Positions 56,095 through 64,000 of a stretch of 64,000 bases of DNA are shown piece after piece. This DNA is from Candidula unifasciata (Eukaryota > Mollusca > Gastropoda > Stylommatophora > Geomitridae). The DNA lies in NCBI GenBank assembly GCA_905116865.2, contig CAJHNH020006002.1:186001-250000 (forward strand), read 5' to 3'. Position numbers and translations under genes: made by a program. The stretch's first letter is position 1, and each line of letters opens with the position of its first letter. The notes beneath the pieces were generated by a model that had not been told where the DNA came from, did not search any database, and worked only from the letters and a program-made list of their open reading frames with translations.

Positions 56095-56249
56095 TTTCTT
56101 CTTCTTCTTCTTCTTCTTCTTCTTCTTCTTCTTCTTCTTCTTCTTCTTCTTCTTCTTCTTCTTCTTCTTCTTCTTCTTCTTCTTCTTCTTCTTCTTCTTC
56201 TTCTTCTTCTTCTTCTTCTTCTTCTTCTTCTTCTTCTTCTTCTTCTTCA
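56095..56249. repeat. (TTC)n microsatellite, about 51 units
   Basis: Pure TTC/GAA trinucleotide repeat. On the minus strand it is a (GAA)n tail at the 3' end of the LINE remnant 56250-56770. Confidence 0.97.
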
Positions 56250-56770
56250 ACATTCCAAGCCTTTGAGGTTCGTTGCTGCAGATATCGTCCGTCTCCAGTC
56301 ACCTCTCTGGTTGCCCTTCTCTTTCTATTGGTGACACCAAGTGTTTGCAGGTCTGTCTGGACGTTTTCTTTCCATCTACTTCTGATCTATCTGGTGATCT
56401 ACGACCATTCAGATAACTTGGCTATACAGTTTTGACCTCTCTATCAGCTGTTGTCTCTCCAAATGCCGAGCCATTTTAGTCTATTATCTCTCATGATGCC
56501 AGTGATCAATGGTGAGTTAAACAGATTTTGAATTTCGTTGTCGCTTCTCTTCATTCCCCGCCGCTGTTTGCATCTTTGATGGGTCCAAAGATTCGTCGTA
56601 AAACTGTTTTCAAAAACCTGGGCTTCATCTCTTTTAGTTGTGCTGCAACTTCAGTACCATATAACACGACTGGTCTAATAAACGTTTTATATATTTTGAT
56701 CTTGGTTTTGCGAAATAGAGACTTTGACTTTAGGAGATGTTGAAGGCATAGTTTACTTTTTTCCAGATTG
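56250..56770 (-). pseudogene. LINE reverse transcriptase 3' part with (GAA)n tail
   Basis: Minus strand fragments: RPVVLYGTEVAAQLKEMKP, FLKTVLRRIFGPIKDAN, NEIQNLFNSPLITGIMRDN, RLKWLGHLERQQ, and near the end GDWRRTISAATNLKGLEC. These match the LINE region from RPVVLYGSE to LKW.GH..R. Several frameshifts and stops. The frame ends just before the GAA run. Confidence 0.85.
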
Positions 56771-56863
56771 CATTCCAGATTGTTGGGCAGTTGAAGTTTG
56801 CCTCCAAGTCCTTGTGTGTTTTCGCACGTTTAATTTTCATATTATCGGTTTGTATGTGACCGC

Positions 56864-57169
56864 AGTTTCTATTCTTCTTCTTCTTCGTGTTCACCAGCTG
56901 TAAACTCCAGTGGAAAATTCTGGTTGTTCGTCCACTTCTGGACTGTAGTCATGTTCCAGAACCTGAGTGTTGCGTGTGCACCCATTTTACAGATCTGACT
57001 TATTTGTATGCAGACTGCTGGTTCCTTGTCTCTCAGGCAGATGCATTCCGTCTTCGAAGAAAGCTCCCAATTAGTCGGCTCTTACGACATGCTCCTGGGT
57101 AGGCAGTGGGTCTATTCTTGTTTTTCTATAATAGGGCCCCAGAACCCACACAGGGTAGTTTCTATTCTT
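56864..57169 (-). mobile_element. SINE-A reference copy with 13-bp TSD
   Basis: Element 56877-57156, flanked by AGTTTCTATTCTT at 56864-56876 and 57157-57169. The least diverged full copy: minus strand begins CCCTGTGTGGGTTCTGGGGC and ends GGTGAACACGAAGAAGAAG. Confidence 0.94.
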
Positions 57170-57660
57170 TCCTTGTTTTGTTTTTATCAAGTATTTTGTC
57201 TAATCTTAATTGATATCTAAACCGGATCTTAACTTTTGGTAATAATTGGTATTCTGTTTTGGTGATTTATTTTCCAGTTAATGATTGTGTATTTTTTCTC
57301 CCTTTGTTGGCTGCTTTTGCTTTTTGATGACTACTTTTGTTTGTGGATGAAACTGCAGCAGGGTAAAAGGAAGTAAGTCACAGCAAAACGTGAACAGCTG
57401 GCAACTGGAAAATCTATGGGGAAAAGAGCAACAGGGAAGACAGTCGATAGATGATTAGACGAATTGGTCACGTGACATTAAAAAAAAAGGGTTCCGGGCT
57501 GAACATAATACGAGAATGCGAACTATTCGTTTGTGTGAGAAGTCGATCTGTCTGTTGCTGGAGAAGTCGAAATATCTGTTGTTAGAGAAGGCGAGCTATC
57601 TAGTGTTAGAGAATGTTTATGTAATAATATGTATATTAAGAATATCAAGTCAAAAACAAA
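57170..57660. other. Intergenic, unrecognised
   Basis: No gene. GTGAACAGCTGGCAACTGGA then AAATCTATGGGGAA at 57390-57423 resembles 24309-24341 (GGCAGCTGGAAACATTTATG), hinting at another old repeat. Confidence 0.35.
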
Positions 57661-57689
57661 ATCATGGGTGGTAAAATATGTGCGCACGC

Positions 57690-58735
57690 TCGCGCGCGAA
57701 CACACACACCCACCCACATACACACGTAAACCCATTCACCCACTTACACACACATAGGCACGCAATACACAAATACATCCACATACATACGAACATGCAC
57801 AAACACATACATATACACACACACTCATACACAGTCACCCACACAGACACACGCTCTAAAACACAAACGCATACAACCCAGACACATACAGACACACACA
57901 CATACTTACACACACGTAGTCGCACAAAAAGACCCATACAAACACACACATCGACGCACACAGACATAAACACACACATATTCAGTCACACACACAAAAA
58001 CATACACACACTCAGCAGGGAAATACACAGACACACGCATAGACATACGCAACGCTCACACATACACAGATACACACACAGACACGCACACACGCACACA
58101 TACATACACGCAGACGCATACACCGACACAAACAGAGACACACAGACATTATATAATAGACACACCGATAGAGACACACACAGATACACACAAAGCCACA
58201 CACATAGACGCTCACAATCATAGACAGAAACAGATACACACACGGCCACACACAGACACATAATGGTACACACACACATACATACACATACACTCATAGA
58301 TGCACAAACACTCACACAGACACACACGCGCACAGACGCACACACATTATCAAAAAGACATACACACAAAGATACCCACGAAGCCACACACACAGAGACA
58401 CGCAGACATTATTTAATAGACACACCCACAGAGACTCACACAGATACACACAAAGCCACACACATAGACACGCACAGCCACAGACAGACACAAATACACA
58501 TGCAGCCACACATACAGACACATACTGACACACATAGACACACAGAGAGACATACACACACATACTAACACACCCACAGACGCACAAATACTCGCACAGG
58601 CACACACACGCAGACGCCCACACACACACACGCACACATTATCAAAAAGAAGAACACACAAATACACACGAAGCAACACACAGAGAAACACACAGCCACA
58701 GACACACACGCAGAAACACCTACAGAAACAATTCA
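57690..58735. repeat. CA-rich low-complexity tract, 1 kb
   Basis: ACACACAGACACATA-type sequence with internal 150-250-bp partial duplications (for example AGACACACAGACATTATATA / GAGACACGCAGACATTATTT). Long frames in both directions are artefacts. Confidence 0.95.
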
Positions 58736-60100
58736 ACAATTAAAGCATGATATTTTATGACTGTCATTGCTGCCATCATCTATGTTTAGTAATAGTTCTT
58801 CTCAGAAGCCAAGCTGTAATATTTTCTGTGATAATTTCTTTCTTCATTCTCAATCATTTCATGATTGTCCCGCTCCATGCAACACCGCCCTTGGCTAACT
58901 ATCTATGGCCACGCATTTCACCACGGCACATAATGACAGTGTGCAATATACTAAGCACTTTTAGAGTTCAAGAGTACCCCATGCTTCAGTCTGTAAAATA
59001 CCAATAACATATTGCAGACAGTGGGAGATGGGAAGATTTACCAGTGCGCATGTCACAAACCAGCACAGGGTTTGATAGATACCTGGTTACATAACCTGGA
59101 ACACAGGTTGTTGCTCCGCCCTGTTCCCGTACACAACCAGATCTAAGACAAAGTTCTCACAAAGTCAGACCTTGGTGTGTAACTTGTACAGAAATGCGTC
59201 CAGGGAAATTAGGTCGCTGTGTCTGGAAACGAATACCAGCGACCTGGGATAGTGACTGACGACAGTGCGCTGAGTGTTCCATTTTGTAGGGACGTTAGCT
59301 TGACTTGAGTAGTCTAGTGGTGACACTGTTTCTCGTTCTAGTGAGTGACTTTACCCTTTCCTCTCAGCAAGATTCTGTATTTTAGTTGAAACAGCTGTAT
59401 AAAGGCGCTGACATAAAGAAAACAGGGTTGGGAGGGGGGTATAGTTACACATTTTTTGATCCCTCAAGATGACAAAGCCTCATTTAAGTGTGTAACAGTA
59501 ATACTACCAATAACAATAATACTAATATGGTAAATGGCAAACACGTGTGAGACTGTATACGAAGTAACGGCATATGGTACAGACAAACTAGACAAGAGAA
59601 CATTTACACATGTTTGGTGACGGTTGGAGGGGAGGAGGTGCAACAGCTCAGGATTTCTTGCACATCTTTGGATGAAACCTGGGCGCCTAACCCATCCCCA
59701 TCCCCCTCCGATGAGGTGCTTTGTATGGTCTTCACGCTCACAAAGAGCCAAGCGGAAAATCCTTGCGACAAACAACCGCACGAGAGTCTAGGGGCCAGTT
59801 GAGTAGACGTGGGCAGGCCCGAGTTAGACTCGTGGTCAGTTGGTTACCAAAAGTCGTAGAAGACGGTTGTGTTAATAGAAGATGTAGTTCTTATGTCGTG
59901 TGAATGACCAGTGTTTGAATATGTCGCAAGCGATAGAAATGTGAATAATCGTTGGGGCATGTTGAATAAAGGCAACAGCACTTGTGAAGTTCCTTGGCTT
60001 ACGACGTATCTGCTTCGTCACGATTCAGCTTTATATGATTACTACAACATCACTTGCACTGCTCTAACGTCTAGGATTGATAACACAAACACCGCCCAGC
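58736..60100. other. Intergenic, nothing recognised
   Basis: No domain-bearing frame or repeat family recognised. Confidence 0.4.
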
Positions 60101-60339
60101 TTCCTTGTACATGCTATCAGTTGATTCTGTTGCATTTAGAAGAGGCATGCAGTCAAAATTATAATTGTGATCTCCTTGCTGTGCTTAACCATAGACTTTA
60201 AAGGCTGTTCAATCTTTGCATTGCTATGGCCATTCTCCTTTAAACTTCTGTCAGACAATCTCCATTGATATTTATTATAGAGCCTAGATATTCAAAGTTT
60301 GTGACATTTTCAATTTCTTCATTATTTATTGGTTTTTTT

Positions 60340-60391
<52 letters not shown>

Positions 60392-60475
60392 GACAGCTAG
60401 TTTTATATGTGGACATTATTTTCATTTTCTTTAAATTCAAGAACAGATTTTGATTTTAACTGAGCGTTTGTACAG
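60101..60475 (-). pseudogene. LINE reverse transcriptase remnant split by poly-G
   Basis: Minus strand: LNLKKMKIMSTYKTS, the poly-C complement of a G49 run, then INNEEIENVTNFEYLGSIIN and INGDCLTEV, and after frameshifts MAIAMQRLNSL. F.YLGS.I...G is the RT segment also seen in the 50-bp array. Confidence 0.8.
60342..60390. repeat. Poly-G run (49)
   Basis: 49 uninterrupted G after TTTTTTTTT, within an RT remnant. Confidence 0.93.
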
Positions 60476-60638
60476 ACAATATTAAATTGTCTATTCCCTT
60501 TACGCTGTAAAGGAATTGTAATGGGCTGGACAAGACTATCAACGATTTTATTTAATCTGGGTTAAAAATGACAACGAGAAGACATAAACGGTACTAGACA
60601 TTAAGATAGGGAAAATCTGCAAAGGTCTGGCCACTGGG

Positions 60639-60646
60639 TATAAAAG
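60639..60646 (+). promoter_or_regulatory. TATA box TATAAAAG
   Basis: GGGTATAAAAGAC in otherwise neutral context, 1.5 kb upstream of the gag-like frame at 62138. Only a sequence match; start site not known. Confidence 0.4.
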
Positions 60647-61263
60647 ACTTTGTTCAATCTTCCAGCGACCTCATACAACATCACAAACATCAAAACAACA
60701 TTCGCTCACTCAACAGCCCGATAAGCAGCTTGTGTCTCGTCTCGTCGCCCGCCAACTATCCATTCGTTGCCTGATTCTCGATAGCTAGATACTGGACACT
60801 GATTCGCTTGATATTCGGCTGAGTGTCTCGACTAAGCTATCGGGGTCGGCTGCGTTTGGGTCATTAGTACGCACTATTAGCCCAGCAGCCTGTATTCGCA
60901 CTTAGCAAAACGATTGTCTAGTGAACTGTTGGGAAGGCACACTTGGTGTCCTTTTCAGGATACTCATGAAGTCTTGCTGACGCTTCAGGGATCTAGTTTT
61001 CAATAGCCGCCCGACCATATGTGGCACAGTCGTGCCTATACATCCCCCAAGCAATAGATGTGCCTAGTTCGGCCAAGTGGAATGAATATAGTTCGTATCT
61101 CTCTTCAATCGTACTCAAGAACAAGGCCAGTGATGTAATCAATTACATAAGAGCTGGTTTATTCATAATATTCTCGTCACACACATTTCATAAATTCAAT
61201 AAGCAATAGTATATGAACACTTCTTATTATTGGCTATTCGTATGCCTCTACGAGTTCCTTAAC

Positions 61264-61770
61264 CACTGTTCTGGCTAAACTCCAAGTTTAACATATACCT
61301 TCTAAACGAAGTAAAGCATTAGTTTTCTCCTAACCGGTTTCTCTAGCGATCCAGCCCTAACTGTCCTCTCAAGCGGTTCCGGGGCTAACTCACTGTTCTA
61401 GCTAAACTCCAAGTTTAACATATACCTTCTAACGAAGTACAGCACTAGTTTTCTCCTAACCGGTTTCTCTAGCGATCCAGCCCTAACTGTCCTCTCAAGC
61501 GGTTCCGGGGCTAACTCACTGTTCTAGCTAAACTCCAAGTTTAACATATACCTTCTAACGAAGTACAGCACTAGTTTTCTCCTAACCGGTTTCTCTAGCG
61601 ATCCAGCCCTAACTGTCCTCTCAAGCGGTTCCGGGGCTAACTCACTGTTCTAGCTAAACTCCAAGTTTAATATATACCTTCTAACGAAGTACAGCACTAG
61701 TTTTCTCCTAACCGGTTTCTCTAGCGGTCTAGCCCTAACTGTCTTCTCATGGCGGTTCCGGGGCTAACTC
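61264..61770. repeat. 126-bp tandem repeat, four copies
   Basis: Four units starting ACTGTTCTAGCTAAACTCCA and including TCTCCTAACCGGTTTCTCTA and GCGGTTCCGGGGCTAACTC. The outer copies are the most diverged. Lies between the TATA box and the gag-like frame. Confidence 0.93.
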
Positions 61771-62137
61771 ACTGTTCTCTCCAGCGGTTCCGGGACTAAC
61801 TAACTTCTCAAGCCCCTGGCTCTGACTTTATTCCACCGCTTTCCCGCTCCTCCTGGAGTACCATCTTAATCACTCCCCTGTCACCTGTCCTTGGTGGTCA
61901 CGTTTGGATGAACGTATCTCGTCAGCTGGTCACAGCTCACGGTTACTCGTCGAATGTTTCATCCCTCACTGTCAGATGTCATGGCGGTGTGTTCTGCATA
62001 GCTGGCTAGGCCATGGCTTTCTAATCACCCATTCTGTCATTTCACACAGTGATGGATTAGTACGCCGTGTGGTGGTCTGAAATGTATGCTTGTTCATTTA
62101 ACCCCTTTCTGCCTATATTTCATTACACATACAGCTT

Positions 62138-63590
62138 TTGCCAGCCACAGCCACATCAATTATGGCCCGTGAAAAAACCAGCCAGAAGAAGCCGAGCCAG
62201 GACCGAGATAACAGACCAACGTCAGCCAACAAAGAGGTAGCACCTGTCATCGCACAAGCCCCAACGGTGCAGACGATAACAATGCCAAATGACACTCCTG
62301 TAGAGATGGCAGCCTCGTCCACCCGGACGATGCCGACTATAGCCCCTGTCGGGACACCTTTACCAGACCAGACGCTACCAGTCACTGTCGCAGCCACAGC
62401 AGAACGTATAAGAACCACCGGCACCCGCCACCAGCAGCAGCGTGGATCCTTCTACCCAGATATTCCACAGTGCTCACGCTGTAACAAGGCGTGGCACTCT
62501 GCCTCGTCAGGCCGCAGTAGCCCGTCGTGTCGATACTGTTCCGGACCACATCTATTCAAGGACTGCCCCTAAGCGAAAGTAGATCCGTATTTTTAGAAAC
62601 CAAATCCCAGCAGACGATGCTCAAATTGCTAGGCACCCACAGCGCGAGGTATCTGGGATGTACATACCTCAAGAACTGCAGGAGATCAATGACAGCTACC
62701 GACAAAAAACATTACTCCCACCCAAGGGAAAGACAGATCTACCAGTCTTCCAGACCGCAGGACAACACAGAAATAAATAAATTCCAGGACGAGATCTCTG
62801 CCCTAAAAAGAGAGATTGAGGCCCTACGGGAGGAAAAAGCAGCTTTCAAAACTCAGCGAGATCGTGACAGAGACGAAAATATCGAGATAAGAAGACTGCT
62901 GCAAAAATCCCTCGAAACCCAGAAACGTTTTGAGAAATAAATCGCCAACATGGGGAAATTTAAGTGTGATCTCCTAGCAGTCCTGACCGAACTCAAGAAG
63001 CAAAAGGAAGAAAGCGCCTGGCTGAAATCTCAAATATGAAGAAGTCACTTGCAGCGGTAGAAGCGAAGATAACCAAAGTCAGCAAAGAAAATGCACAAAT
63101 ACAAAAGGACCTGGCAGCCACAAATACAGTAATTGAAGCGAGAGAGAATGCGAGGAAGGAAGCGGCCAGAAGAAAGCAAAAGCAAGCCTAAAAAAATACG
63201 GAGAGGGAGCCCAATGAACAGGAGGAACAGGACACGACAAAATCCGATGAGGAGAAAATAGAAGCACAGTCCACTGAACCAGTAGGAACCACGGACCAGA
63301 GCAACGTTACAGAAGCGACCCCAGCCGCAGATGAGGCCACAAACTATGAAGAAGACAGAGAAGCGGTAGCCGGTAATGAGAGAAGCGAGGCCGACGTCCA
63401 AAAGATGCTACAAGGTTTTAACAAACAAATACACCCTCACAAAATCGAGCTCTACAAGAACCGCTATGTCATCACTTTTGATCACGAGGAGTGGAATAAA
63501 GTCGATTTGCTACCCGCTGAGAAAAGAAAACCTTTTACGCAAAAATTAATGGGTTCCATGAAGAGATGGAAGCAGCCCATACACAGCTGA
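62138..63590 (+). pseudogene. Gag/ORF1-like protein with zinc knuckles and coiled coil, broken
   Basis: First frame 62138-62572 (144 codons; a second Met at 62162): Pro/Thr/Ala-rich, ending in two Cys/His motifs, CSRCNKAWH and CRYCSGPHLFKDC (C-x2-C-x3-H-x4-C), residues 112-143. The next part is frameshifted (IPADDAQIARHPQREVSG, GMYIPQELQEINDSYRQ), then a charged coiled coil from 62760 to 63170 (ISALKREIEALREEKAAF and beyond) and an acidic region to HPHKIELYKNRYVITFDHEE and a stop near 63590. At least two frameshifts and three stops. The zinc-knuckle-before-coiled-coil order is unlike usual LINE ORF1 or LTR Gag. No RT follows within the window. Confidence 0.65.
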
Positions 63591-64000
63591 TCGAGACAAG
63601 ATGGAAACAAAGGAAGCAGGGGACGCCAAACAGATGTTACCGCAAAAATTGATCAACCAGACAACCCACCGTGGCAGGACGAAGCCAGCAGCCAATCAGA
63701 ACCTACCAAGCCGCCATGACACCCATTTTTGGTGGAACAAGCCAGCTCACTGACGCGAGGACGAACAGCCAACCAGATAGACCAGCCAGGCATGATTGAA
63801 TAACAACCAAATTTACTCCCACCCATACCCGATCGAGGCCGCCCCAGGCATATTCTACTAGTCCTTCTCAGGACTAGTAAAACATCCACTCCCAATTAAA
63901 GCCATTGCAGCAAGAAATCAAACTTAGGACGGCTGCAAGGAAACAAACAAAAATCAGACAGCAAAAAAAAAAAAAAACTGTCCTCAATAAAGCAGACCTT
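63591..64000 (+). other. 3' flank of gag-like element with A-run and AATAAA
   Basis: No domain seen. A15 at 63964-63978, then AATAAAG at 63986-63992 near the window edge; may be the element's 3' end or more internal sequence. Confidence 0.35.

Noticed and set aside
56068..56334. Poly-Lys, poly-Leu and poly-Glu frames
   Set aside because: Three readings of the (TTC)n/(GAA)n microsatellite.
57662..58739. Long His/Thr-rich (+) and Cys/Val-rich (-) frames
   Set aside because: Produced by CA/TG-rich simple sequence.
59464..59903. Overlapping frames of 60-105 codons on both strands
   Set aside because: No domain, no splice logic, mutually overlapping; ordinary noise.
61140..62090. Second LTR related to 38875-39839
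   Set aside because: The only shared string is 16 bp (TTTCAGACCACCACAC, inverted), about what chance allows in 64 kb; no TG...CA boundaries found.

Overview
The window looks like a stretch of a repeat-rich animal nuclear genome. It holds the 3' end of an adducin gene on the + strand (exons to 7171), a complete seven-exon Rab24 gene on the - strand (42380 down to 26285), and one nuclear-type tRNA-Gly(TCC) at 50255-50326. No viral, bacterial or organellar gene was recognised. Kilobase-scale introns with GT-AG junctions, tRNA-derived SINEs with target-site duplications (TSDs), several kinds of decayed non-LTR retrotransposon and very many minisatellites point to an invertebrate. My guess is a lophotrochozoan, perhaps a gastropod mollusc; this is inference from texture, not proof.

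Layout. 1-7850: last exons and 3' UTR of adducin, with TG-rich and minisatellite-filled introns. 7851-24700: intergenic DNA dominated by tandem arrays (units 24-72 bp), including two arrays that carry reverse-transcriptase coding sequence (17216-18162 and 21654-22204). 24700-42380: Rab24, convergent with adducin. Its introns hold a 42-bp array, a 17-bp array, a c. 29-bp array, a SINE, a LINE 3' piece and one LTR with a polypurine tract. 42381-64000: no protein gene of the host recognised. This part is a graveyard of LINE RT/RNase H fragments, SINEs, a foldback element, long microsatellites ((TTC)n, a 49-nt poly-G run, 1 kb of CA-rich DNA), the tRNA gene, and at 60639-64000 a broken gag-like element preceded by a TATA box and four 126-bp repeats.

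The two host genes are unrelated in function: adducin caps and bundles actin under the membrane, and Rab24 is an atypical Rab GTPase linked to autophagy. The most interesting points are: a SINE inserted with a 12-bp TSD in the last coding exon of Rab24, so that the predicted C-terminus is SINE-derived and lacks a prenylation motif; two minisatellites made from LINE coding sequence; a 230-bp patchwork at 21010-21240 made of pieces of nearby loci between TA tracts; and a possible shared (GAA)n tail between the commonest SINE and a LINE. All gene structures are read by eye from sequence and splice phase; no search or transcript was available.
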